A stretch of 64,000 nt of DNA from Pyrocephalus nanus. Lineage: Eukaryota; Chordata; Aves; Passeriformes; Tyrannidae. The stretch is taken from contig CM076264.1 of the NCBI GenBank assembly GCA_038380795.1, positions 4,714,001 to 4,778,000 of the forward strand, in the 5' to 3' direction. Both the position numbers and the translations under genes were made by a program. The notes under the pieces were generated by a model. That model saw only the letters and a list, made by a program, of their open reading frames with translations. It was not told the DNA's origin and made no database searches. Shown here piece after piece: positions 52,843-64,000 of this stretch (position 1 is the stretch's first letter; each line of letters opens with the position of its first letter).

Positions 52843-54989
52843 CAGCAGGATTAACATGGCCATTCACATCTCTGCAGACAAACCGGGGAGGAGAGAGACT
52901 TAAAGCAATCTGTATTCTCTTCACTTTCCTTTTAAAGTTCGAAATACTCACTGCCATGCCCGAGGCTGAGTTCAAAGTTGAGGGACACTTCACTGGGATT
53001 GTTTTTCCATACCTGCCATTGGCCCCGTGGGTGTCACAAAGAGATGTCACACCCAAAATCTGCAGCAGGCTCTCCACCTGTACCGGTCACAGACTCTGGG
53101 GGAAGGGAGTGTTTGCCCCTGAGGTGGAGTAAGACGAGATCCCTGCTGCCTCACTTCCAGAGCTCGGGGTTATTTAGCATGTACAGTCATTCCCAGCTTC
53201 CTTTTTTTATTTTTTTTTTTTGTTTTGCTCATCGGTGCAGACGTGTTCTTAAGGACAGAAATCACAGTGGCCTGAATAAGAAGGAAGCTGCTGACAGCTT
53301 TACTGCTCTTTTTAATTGCTGTTATTCTCTGCTAGCAGTGTGGCTTTTCCAGAGTATTTCTGTGGAATTCAGTGGAATTCTGAAAATGGTACGCTGATTG
53401 TTTAAAAGGTGCTGTATTTTTATTGCTGCATCTCTCTTACTTCTTACTTTCTTTCCCAAATTATTCTAATGTAGAACTCACTGTTCACTTTTTAAGTGTA
53501 TGCTACCCTGAAATAGTCCCCACCCTGTTTTATAGCTGACATTCTGATTTGTCCACAACTACTAGTTCTCTAGGAATACTGGATCCTCGACAGCAACAGC
53601 TTGAATTTTAAAGTATTTTTCCAAACTCACATACGGGCAAAACAATATTCCTGCTTTATAAAGAGCTGGCAGAATAAATCTTAATTTTCTATCATGGGAG
53701 CAATCTGAAAACCTGCGTGACAAATTCAGTTATATTGAGGGCATGAGGGTTTTTTTTTTCCCCGAGGTTTTCACGTTTTAAGAAGTCTTCTGAAGCCGAT
53801 TCCATTTGTAATATATACCATGTGTACAGCACTGTCCTTTATTCTTTATTACACTCTGCAGGTTGCTGATTGCATGTACCTTTTGAGTATATCCTTTGGC
53901 ATCCACGAGCATAAACAAAGCTGCAGACACTGTGTTTTCCTCTACCAGCAACGTGATGTGTTTGTGAATTAACCAAGTAGCCTTGGGTTCTACGTGGGTT
54001 TCCCCACCGTTGGAAAGGCAATTTATCCCTTTAATGAGACCGGAGATTAAGAATTGAATTAAACAGAAAATGTGGGTTGATATAAAAACCAGTTAATAAA
54101 TAAGTTCAATTACGGGTCTTTTCAGTTAAAGGTTTTGAAGAAACAATTTTAATAGCTGATGAGGTGTTTGCTTTCTTTTGGCAGTACTGAGCTGTTGGGA
54201 GTGATTGTTTTCTTACGATTATAACCTCTGAGGAATACTGTGCCCTTGGTTTTTGATAACTGAGAAACCACTGAATTAAAATAGAAGGCAGCTCCAGAAG
54301 TGTGGGGATGTGTGATTTGGGGAAGATCATATGAACATCCTGTGGTTTAGGAAAGATCAAGCTGTGGCAAGGAGAAACCACCCATTTTTCTAGAGCAGCA
54401 TAGAAAGATTCACAGCAGGAGGGCTATTTTGCAGCCATATCCAACTGCTGAGTGAACCTCTTCAGCCGAGTTGGGCGTACAGCCACATGGAAGTTCAAAT
54501 AGGGAAACCAAGCACAACTCCCAGATGCATCCTAGGAGCGATCAGGTGTTGGTGAATGGACCTTATTTCTGTCTCATTCCTGTCGTCTGTGCTTATCCTT
54601 TACCACCTTTTGCTTTTTCATTTCCTGAAGGGGAATGAAGCACCTGTGGGGTGCTTGGGGTGCATGGGGTTCCATGGGTGCTTGCCCCTCACTGCTCCCC
54701 AGGGGACACGTTCCTCTTCCCCTTCCTTTTCCCTGCATCTCCCTCCTTAGGAGAGGGACAGTTCAGAGCCAGCTGCTCTTATCAGAAGTTCACACAGTAC
54801 CTGGCTATGGAGGCGGAAAGCTTTTGAAGTTGTGCCTAGGAAGGAGAAAGGACCCTCTTGAGGCTTCGGTGTGTGTTTTGTAGTCATGGTCACGGGTCAC
54901 AGATGGCCCCTTTGAGGCCCAGGTGTGTGAGCCAGAGGCCACCACGCAGGTGGAGGAAGCCATGGGGGCTCCTGAGGCATCTGGGACAG

Positions 54990-55215
54990 GTTAGGCGTGC
55001 CCGTGGATTTGGCTCCTTTTGGTCCCTTTCGGAGATACAGCAGGGAGTCAGTCAGCCACGGCCCAGGTCTCCTTTGTAGTTGCAGAGGAAGTTTCTGGCT
55101 GGAGATAAGGCTTCCGAAGATCCGGCCCAGATCAGACTGGATGTCTGGCACTCGGCTGTAACCGCGCGAGGAAGTCCTTCGGCGGCAGAATGAAATGAAA
55201 CGCAGGTCACGGACT
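54990..55215. promoter_or_regulatory. CpG-enriched intronic patch
   Basis: Fourteen CpG lie between about 54996 and 55212, including a CGCGCG at 55163-55168 and CGGCGG near 55180. The flanks are CpG-poor. No domain-bearing frame was recognised on either strand. This may be a small CpG island, a regulatory element, or a remnant of a GC-rich insertion. Confidence 0.25.
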
Positions 55216-56324
55216 GGGGGGTCAGAAGGCAGAAATTGCAAAGCTAGCTTGAAATTCCAGGTCAAGAGTTTTTCCTCCTTTCATTAAACGCAGCAAAAGG
55301 CATTGCCAGTGATCCTGATAATACAGTAGAGTCTAGAGATCCGGGTCCTTTTATACTCGGCCTTGTACTGGCTGCCTGTGCTCTGAAGGACTTCCTTGGA
55401 ATTGAGACCAGTGCATGAAAATTCCCTGTTTTCTATGCAAGAAAACTGACCTATTTTAAAGGGGAAAAAAAAGGCACTGCAAACCATCATATCCCAACGT
55501 TTCTACTCTCTTTTTAAATTATTATGTTATAAATAATAGAAAATTACTTGATCCTGTGCAGGGTGGACAAAAACCTGTATTTTCCAGATTCCGCTGGCTT
55601 ATAACCAAAGCCATCCTGGAAAGGAGAGAGGGATGTTCCCCTGGAGACCATTTTCCCCCTCTCTCCTTGCTGTGATCTTGTAACCTTGTCTTCCTTGTCT
55701 CTTCTTCACCCCATGCTCTGGTCTTCTCCTTGCCCAGGAGCTCCCTGATGAACATGAGCATTTGCCCTCATTGGAGTTTCAATCCTTTTTTTAGTCTCTT
55801 TTCCCCACTCCCCTGCAAAATGAACTTGCTGTTGGTCTGTGAAACACAACCAGATTTTGTTTGTCTCTTGTGTGGTTCAATTTGCTGGCTTCAAAGATCT
55901 GAGTGGTTTGGCTTTCTAAATCATGTGGCTGACGTATCCTCTTTAGATTTTTGTTAGTAGTTCAAACTGTAAATAATAGTCGAATAGTGCATTTGAAATC
56001 AAAATACAACATGTCTTTTTCTTGGAGCTGCTCTCTCCGTTGCCATTCTGTCTCGTTGCATACAAGTGGGTTTTTTTTTTTTTTTTCTCCTCTGTCAGGA
56101 GCTGAATGTTTTGGTTCCATCCAAACTAAACCCAAAGAACTGCTTTACCTGTCAGATAGTGGAGTCTGTCTTTATGCTGGTCAGCCACCTATGCTGGCTC
56201 ATCCTTTTGAATTTACCATTTGTTACCTGTCTGTGTTTGTCTGTGAAGTCACCGGCTTGATGAGACTGCAACTCCGTGGTGTCCTGCCAGTATTTTCCTA
56301 GTTTTTCTTGGAACATTCAGTTTA

Positions 56325-56475
56325 GGAAGCGGACTAATTAGCGCGTAAACATTGTTTAGCAGAAGAACCCCAATTAGCACTGTTTGGCCTGGCTTCAGCG
56401 ATAAACAAAGTTAGATGCGCGTCAGTTGTTTGTCCTGACAGTTTATAAAGTCTATTCCGTGCTCCCCGGGGGACA
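56325..56475. promoter_or_regulatory. Homeobox/forkhead site cluster, candidate enhancer
   Basis: A perfect CTAATTAG palindrome (56334-56341) is followed by GTAAACA (56345-56351, forkhead core) overlapping ATTGTTT (56351-56357, SOX-like). CAATTAGCA then lies near 56381 and a second forkhead-like ATAAACA at 56401-56407 runs into AAAG. Several CpG (GCGCG, GCGATAA, ATGCGCG) are interspersed in otherwise AT-rich sequence. The order homeobox-forkhead-SOX-homeobox-forkhead over about 75 bp is compact. Enhancer identity is inferred from motif density alone. Confidence 0.4.
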
Positions 56476-59400
56476 GCACACACCAGATACATTAAATAGT
56501 CACTGCAGTCAAGGCCATGAGAAAAAGCTGGCTGTGTCAAGCTCAGTGGGCTGCACATGAGACATTAGCGAGCTACTTTGGAAGCTTTCCATGAATCTTA
56601 ACTATTCTGAAATGCTAACTGAATCTTTCCAAATGCGTCTTTTTCTTGTTGGTGTCTATCTGCTACCGTAGGAGAAAAAAAAAATTATGACACACTCTTC
56701 TTACAGTCCTTGTAAACTGTTGGAATTCAGATTTTTAATGTGTGTTTTAGCGTCGTCACCTCGTTTTGTTAAAGCCTAAAACTAAGCCAGATCCTTATCA
56801 GTGCAAGCATAGGTAAGCTTCTTGCCCCAAGAAAATTGCCATTCTCTTTTTGGTGTGACAGAATTAATGCTGATAAATGAGTGGGATAAGCTTGGAGTAC
56901 CCTCGTGGTCATATTACAAGTAGCCAAGTGTAGGGACATATATATGCTTTGGTGGTTTGAAGGGAAGGGTGCTTGTCCAGCTTAAGGTGGGTTTATCTAT
57001 AAGAAAATGAAGGCTAGAAGGTTATTGAAGTGTAAAATAACCATTCCTCCTTTGCTGCTCCAAATGCCTTAGCCACATAATTTTGTTGGCTTCTTTTCCT
57101 GGTTGTCCTATAAATTCCTTGAGCCTGCATAGGAGCAGGAGAGTTGGAGAGCATGGATAGCTTCATGTGCCAGTTCCTTTTGTTGTGACTTTATTTATGA
57201 TACAGGCAAACTGGCACTGAGGCTGAATCCAGTGGTGGTATCTTTAGATTATAGTCAGTATTAGATGACTAAAGTAAAAACTAAATATTCTATGTGTACT
57301 AAAAATACTTAAACTAATTGAAGTAATCCTAACTCTGCATGAGAGGAGGAAGAAGGGAAGCAGCTCTTAAGGTTTTGCTGTATCAGCTGTATTTATATTT
57401 CAGAACTGACTATGAGTAGGGGAACCACACAGGACAGGCATATTCTTAGGTGCATAGTGGCTTGAAAATCTTTTACTCCTTACAACAGTACACAGATCAC
57501 AGAAGCAGCCCAAATAAAACAGACCTCTGTTCAGTCTTAAAAATCAGAGTTTTCTGCTGGAAATCTTTCCAACCATTTGAAAGGCGTTGTTAAAAAGTCT
57601 AATTCCAATTTTATCAATCAGTCAAGTGAAAAATAACAGACACAAATAGAGTGAAACCCTTTCCATCTCCTTTCTCCTTTAGGCAGCGAGACAGATCCAA
57701 AGCTTGTAGGCACCCGTGTCAGGGTGTCTGTTCTTCACTCCAGGACTCTGGATGTGTATTGCTTGTCATTAAGCAGTGCAGGATGTAGAGCTGCCCTTTT
57801 ACTCAGCCCTGAGTGTTTAACTGAGGGAGTGAAATTATCCACTCACCAGGGGAGGAAGGAAGCAAACCTAACCAAAACTATTTATTGCACCTTAGTGTCA
57901 CCAGCGCTCCACTGTGACAGCTGCCTTGTGGATGAAATCAGTGGATGACATTCTTAATACTCCAGCTGGAGAAGGACATGTTCCTCCAATTAAAGTTGTG
58001 GGAAGTTTTATTATAGCAGTTGGAGAAAATCCTTCCTCCAAAAGTAAACATCAGAATCTACCACTGCTGCTGAAAAGGATGGGATGCGATCGTTCCCTCC
58101 TAGGACAGGGTTAAAGTGACTTCTTAATTTTAACTAAACACATTCACATTTTCTAACATTTGTTTTCCCTTTTGTAAATATTTTACTATAATTTCAGTGT
58201 TTTCTAAGTTACTGCTGTGTCTTCTCATTCCCTAATGTTCTTTTGTTGTCTCCCTCTTTCTCTTCCTCTCATTACTCCCCTCACCAGCAGGGCAGGTTTC
58301 AGTTTAACAGATTGGTATTGATACTTTACACAAACACCTGAGAAGTTATCAAGTGAAGGGGTGCCAAGGTTCTATTGAAAGATTTGCTTCTCAGAAGTTT
58401 TTTGTCTCCTAAAACCAGATTCAATAAATTATAGTTAGATTATTAGGAAATAATAGTCTCTTCTACCTGCCATCCTGTGAAGATACTTCAGAAGAGTAGT
58501 CATGCACCATTCAAAATTCTTTATTTGGTTTGTAGTAGTGGAGTCCTCTCTGAGTTTAGCAGATCTAAAAAGAAGTCTTTCAGTATATACCATGTGAAAA
58601 GATGCACAGAAGTGAATTCCATTTTAGATGTCCAAATTTCCTAATTATTCACGTTTGTGAGGCAATTGATAAATTTATCAGTAAACTGATAAACTGTGTC
58701 TCATTAATTTCCAGTTTGGTCAAAGGTTGTGTGTTTTTTTTGTTTGGTTGGTTTTTTTTGTTTGTTTGTTTTTTTTTTCTTTTTACATTTACAAGGGGCC
58801 GCTCTTGAAAGATACTGCAAAGACCAGGTTAAAAATGAGCTGTGATAAAAAAGTTCCCATAAAAGATGGGAACTGATTGATGGCAAGGTCAGGTGATATA
58901 AATTGGTCTCACATCAGAAAGTAAATTACTAACTGCTTGATTTTTGTAAAGGTCTATTTCCCCCTTGTGCCTTGGAAACTTTATTGGGGTTCTAAAACCA
59001 AATATACCCCAGATTTAATTCCAGCGCATGCCAGCTTGGTGGTGTGGACTTCTCCTGCAGGTTTTAAAGAGCTTGCAGGTGTTTTCTGTTATAGAAAAAC
59101 ACTTGCAGTCTTAACTGTGTGGCTGTGTTCTGGAATATACCTTTCCGAAAAAATAAATTCGAGAAAAGATACAAACCATTAGTAGAAAGCATGGGAGTGG
59201 TACCCAAAGGTACAGATGGTTCTTTCCACCAGAATCTGTGAGGAGCTCACAGTCATGCAGTCATCTAAGAAACAGGTGAAACAGTGAGCAGCTGTGGGAG
59301 CACAGGTTAAATGCATATGCTCAAAACCTTCTGGGAAACTCAAAGGGAAGCTAAGAACTCCATCCAAGTTTCTTCAACTCCACTAACCAATTTTACTTAA

Positions 59401-61286
59401 CGACTCTTTCGTGCTTTTTTTCCTTTCCCTGTTGATTTTTATTTTTTTTTAAAGTCTAGAACAGCTACAGAACAAGGCTCTAGTGAATTGAGCAGCAACT
59501 CATTTCCTTTGCCATCGCCAGGAAATACACTGAGCAATTAAGGGTGGCTGGATGGGAAAAGGGCTTTCATTTCACTGAGATACAAAAGTTCCCAGGCCTT
59601 CCTGGCTTTTCAGCAGCCTACCAGGTGGTCTGACTTGGAGCTAAGTCCCCCACGTTCCCATGTCCATGGTAGCAGCAAATTTGAGGAAACAGGACTGAAG
59701 GCCTGAAGGATTTAATTTTCTTTTATATGAGTTTTTCATTGCTTAACAGCTGTTCTAAAACTCTCCGTTTCTGTTTCCTATCTATTTCTTTATTATCTAG
59801 ACCAAGAGTCAAGGAACTTCCACCCACAGTGTAAAGACTCACATGGGAATATCTCCTAGTAGTCCTTGATTTCTCAATGTGTGTAAAGATTAATAAGCAC
59901 CATGTATCTTTTAAGGGAAGGTGACCATCTGCTGATCCTGTATTGTACAGAGCTCCTCAGTGGCTGTTCTTCTTTCAACTATTGACCTAAAAATGTACCA
60001 TTTCCCCACAATGCCAACTCCATGTGGCAACAAGTTACAGCTTGTTGAAATGTTCTGTGCCCACTAGTGTGAAATAGGAGTATCAGGATTTCGTGTGGAA
60101 ACATGACTTTGGCTTGAAACTGATACAAGAGATTTACAAGATAAAACAACTGAAAACTCCAGCAAGTTCTAACTAAATACTCTCTTTAAATAAAGCACTA
60201 AGTAAATATTATTGTTTATTGGAAACCCTTTCCCTATAACAGTCTGGTTTTGCTATTTACTTCTCTAGGATCTGAATAACAATGTCAATACTATTTTCTA
60301 GGAGAAAGAAAAAAGAAAATATGAGTTTTATGGCCCTGAAAAAATAAAAATCACTGTTTCTTTTTTTTATTGCCGATTTATCTAAACTGAAGGAAACTGA
60401 ACTACAGGCATATTCATAACTAAGAAATAATTTGACCTGATCTGGCTCCTTACCTCCTTTGCTGAGACCTCACAATCTGCTTTTAAAAGAGGTCTCACGG
60501 TCATAACAGATGCTGAATTTATTGAGCTTTTTTTTTTCATTTCTCTATAGTGCTCTGGATTTATTTATTGTTGGGGGTTTTTTGGTGTGTGTTTGTGCTC
60601 ACATGCAGATTATCTCAGTTTTGTCTCTTGTTTCCCTCCCTTATTTTAGTGTTCTTACCGTGGCAGCATTTTCACCACCATTTGGAGTTCTGTTTGAAGT
60701 TCAGAGCAAATTAACACTATTCTCAATGTTAATTCTCTTCTGAACAGCAGAAAAGGGACTGTGTCCTTCCTCTTAAGTGCACTGTGATCTGTAAGACTCA
60801 TCATAGGATTAAGGAACAAGAAGTGCTAATCTGGGTTTTACCCCTTCCTGGCTCTGTAGTTTAGGCTGCCTGCAAAAGGAGAGAGCTGACCTGAGTTTCT
60901 CTAAGAAGCTGGGTGAGGATTAATTAACTGGTGACAGGAATTGTTGCATGGATGGCAAGATTTTCAGATGGTGTCACTTGGTGTGGTTCAGCTGAACAAA
61001 ACAAAGGCTTGTGTTTTGGTACAAGAAATATGTAACTGTGAGGGAAATATATCTGAAACTTTTCTAGCCCAGGAACAATTTCACTCCTATTTCACTGTTC
61101 AAAATACGTAATAGATTTTATAGTTTGCCTGCACCTGTTCTGGCATCCAACTAGGATTGTCTTTCTAGAAGAGAGGAGTGCAGTCTGTTACCTGGAATTG
61201 TAAAAATCTTGTGTTTGTTTGAAAAGATTGAACTTGCCATAGGAATTGGTGCCTTATTATGTGTCAGCAGGGAATTCTGAGTTCAG

Positions 61287-61373
61287 TTTCCAAGAGGCCT
61301 CCACTACCTGGGACCTCCAAATGCTCTGCTACGAAGGGCTCTGGTGCAGTCAGCTGGAAATCCTGACCTAGAG
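61287..61373 (+). other. Exon-like segment, 87 bp, phase 0/0
   Basis: Between a weak acceptor (GAGTTCAG, AG at 61285-61286) and a good donor (GAG/GTATGT, GT at 61374-61375) lies an open 29-codon stretch of markedly higher GC than its flanks, containing LGPPNALLRRALVQSAGNPD. Its length is a multiple of three and its entry phase matches the AFG2A exon ending at 18968. It does not resemble the known AFG2A continuation. The poor pyrimidine tract argues against use. It is listed because donor, frame and composition coincide; chance is the likelier explanation. Confidence 0.12.
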
Positions 61374-64000
61374 GTATGTTTGTGTGTTTTAATTTTCCAC
61401 ATCAATTTTCGGTACATACTCCAGTTTGCAATAATATTATTTGATAGTTGGAGCCAAGAGCGGGAAAATATGATCCCTGGATGGAAACCTCTGTAGATCT
61501 CGTGGAGGTTTGATAGCATTAGACACAGAGAAAACTGTGCTCCCAAAGTAGTGTTAACATCATTGAAACACCTGATTTTTGTATAATCTCGTATTTTAAA
61601 GAGCAAAAGAGGGAGAGGGTGCTCTGTACATGTGCACATAATAAATGTCAGTCTGGTTTATTCTTTCAGAATTAATGTATGTGGAACTGGAACTTCTGTG
61701 AAAAGCATTAGCCAGGCAAATATTCTTGCCAGTGCCACATTTGTGTGATTGATGAATGATGTCTTGGTCATGAAGCCCTTGAGGAACAGAGTACAAATAG
61801 CAGAATCATTATTTTTAATGCTTAGTCTTTCAAGACTTTACAGGTAAATCGTTGAATAGAGCAGAATTTTAAAAATGTTGTCTTTTGACCACAGTGGTAC
61901 AGGGTGCTACATTTCCTTCTGCTGAGTTCCTGTTTGGGACAGACAAAGCAGATGTTTGGCTTGGAAACAGGCTTTATTTGGCATGGTGGCAGGAAGTACT
62001 GAGAGATTTGCTATTGACATTTAATCCCTGATGTTTCTGTAGACTGTAAGACCAATTTTTTTCTTTGTTTCTCTCTTTTTCTTTTCTGTTGCTTTCTTGA
62101 ATCTATGTAAAATGAACTGAACTCATTATACATATTTGGCAAGGGAGCTGGAAACACTGTATTCTGTTTCTCATGCTCTTGACAGTCTTACTCATAAATC
62201 CCAGTCCCCTGATTCCTCTGATCACAGTGAGGGGTTTTTTTTATGCAGGTGTTTAAAATGTGAAATTAGATGTTTTCCCCCAGAGCTGTACGTCTCATCT
62301 CCATCACTGCAGCAATCCAACTAAAGAACCTGTCCTCCAAATCATTCTGGCTTAGGGAAGTTTCTTCCCGCATCTGGTTCATCCTTTATAATATTAACCT
62401 GTTTAAAAATTAAAAAAAAAAAACAAACAAACCAACCAAAACCCCCAAAAAAGAAGCTGGGGGGAAAGCAGCTGAGAACATAACTGAGCTGTGAAGGCAA
62501 CCAAGCTGATTTACACGAAGGTACTGGAATTAATTACTGCTTTAATGAACTCTGATGGTTTTTCATCTGAAGTGTTAGTATAAAAGAACTTGACCTGTTT
62601 TTCTGCACTTACATGTTCACACAACAGACTGTCAAGGTGCTGTTGGTCCTGCTAAGTTAGATATAAAAAGGAAATCATGTTTTTTACAACAACGTGGTTT
62701 GGCAGAGTACTTGGGTAACTTGCAGCCTTTCTGTCTAAGCTTTGCTTTCCCTTCTGGGTGATAATTTCAGTCCTTGGAGGCCATAAAATTTGCCCCCCCT
62801 GTTTTCTCTCACCTGGAGTCCAGAGTGATGCTCTGTGCATTTTATATGCAGCAGATTTGAATTCTGCAGAAGTGAAGTTACTGGGGGGGAAAAAAAACAA
62901 ACCCATGGAAGGATTCAGCTGCTGAACTTCATTTTGTGTCAATACCTGAAATACTTTGTTTTTAGAGGGCTGGATCGAGATGGTTCGGGGCTTTACAGCT
63001 GCTCCAGCTTGAACTGCATCTCAGATGGGGATATGTGAGGGCTGCTTCTATTGTAATATGAATGCTTTGGAACCAGAATACAGCTCCTGCTATTAGGCAG
63101 TCAACAAAACTTTTAACTGCCTTTTGTTCTTAGGGGTATTTTTATAAAATCTTAACAACCCGTGGTTTCCCGTTTAATTTGAATATAGCTTAATTCACCA
63201 GCTTGCCTTTCAAGATGGTCCTGGATTTACCACCTGAGCCACAACTTCCTTAATGTCATGCCAGAATAGTTTTAAGGCTAGGATATATTCAAATAATGTG
63301 GAAAATGTGTCCAAGAGAATGAGTGTGTGATAGTTCTCGGGTTACGGTGTGCAGCGGAGGCTGTAGGAGAGTGACATGTATTCCCCATTAACACTCTGCT
63401 GAAATGAGTCCTGCAAAAGTAGTTATCAGCTAGAAAGAGTGAAAAAAATAAGGCTAATTACTTTATTTATATATTGTTCTATTTTTTACCCCTTCCTACT
63501 GATTCCTAGAGTATGGATTATCTATTTTAAAGAAGAGCTTCTCTGTATAATTATGCAATTCTATTATTACATAGCGAGTGTGTGGTTACCACCAGTCACT
63601 AAAGTAGTTCTTCCACACCAATTGTAGCTGTCCTTGGGTGGCTCTGAAAAGCAGTGTTTTTAAAAGCTTTTTGGAGGAGTAGAAGAAATGGTGAAGGCAC
63701 TTCAAGTGGTATACTGTGAAATGTAAGTAATTAAAACATTATAAAGGCCTGAAACACAATGCTCCTCCTGCCCTCCCACAACTGGAATATTTTTTATTCT
63801 GTGTTTTAGTCCCAGGTCTTGTTTTTGTTTAGGCAATCTTTATATCAGGTTGCAGGGAATGTTCCTGTGCATAGTTTTTCCTAGTACTGACAGCCAGAAA
63901 TGGTTTCCAGTTCATTGTTTTTAAAACTTTTCTTAGGGTATCCATGAATTAAATGAAGCTGCCTCGGGTCCAATGAATCTATTCATTAATGGCATCAGAA

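Noticed and set aside
58852..58874. Perfect 9-bp hairpin AGTTCCCAT/ATGGGAACT with a 5-base loop
   Set aside because: Arms this short are expected a few times by chance in 64 kb, and there is no flanking structure suggesting a small RNA.
63937..64000. Open frame after a TTTTCTTAG acceptor at the window edge
   Set aside because: Only 21 codons, cut by the window end, and the peptide does not match the expected AFG2A continuation.

Overview
This window is vertebrate nuclear DNA, most likely from a bird. It holds one recognisable protein-coding gene, seen only as three short exons on the + strand in about 64 kb of intron. The exons at 5940-5993, 6413-6492 and 18842-18968 join in frame (phases 0/0, 0/2, 2/0; 54+80+127 = 261 nt, 87 codons). 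They encode the middle of the second AAA+ ATPase module (D2) of AFG2A, formerly SPATA5. They carry the pore loop, Walker B, and sensor-1/start of the second region of homology. The Walker A exon lies upstream of the window. The exon with the arginine fingers was not found and is presumed to lie downstream. The avian call rests on a CR1 LINE 3' end (39470-39600) with the bird-typical terminal octamer-like repeat, a second much older CR1-like fragment (about 29165-29600), low interspersed-repeat content and the absence of any Alu/L1/B1-like sequence.

Layout: 1-5939 is the end of an upstream intron. 5940-6492 holds two exons around a 419-bp intron. 6493-18841 is a 12.3-kb intron. 18842-18968 is the third exon. 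18969-64000 is at least 45 kb of the next intron. Nearly all long open frames are chance frames: many lack an ATG, follow low-complexity tracts, and resemble no family I know.

Several intronic stretches stand out. Three AT-rich blocks are dense in homeodomain, forkhead or SOX-like sites (26541-26910, 51660-51990, 56325-56475) and look like conserved-enhancer candidates. Several short GC/CpG-enriched patches sit in otherwise CpG-poor sequence (15750-16230, 30040-30400, 50370-50500, 54990-55215). A near-palindromic RFX X-box lies in one of them. A perfect 20-bp inverted repeat (52736-52755 / 52823-52842) suggests a template-switch event. There are three short tandem duplications.

The most provocative item is 50650-51009. 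A strong splice acceptor opens directly into a 119-codon frame that is in phase with the AFG2A exon ending at 18968, followed by a stop and an AATAAA. If real, it would be an alternative last exon giving an AFG2A truncated before the arginine fingers. This is a hypothesis, and nothing in the window proves it is transcribed. I see no bacterial, phage, CRISPR, tRNA or rRNA features.
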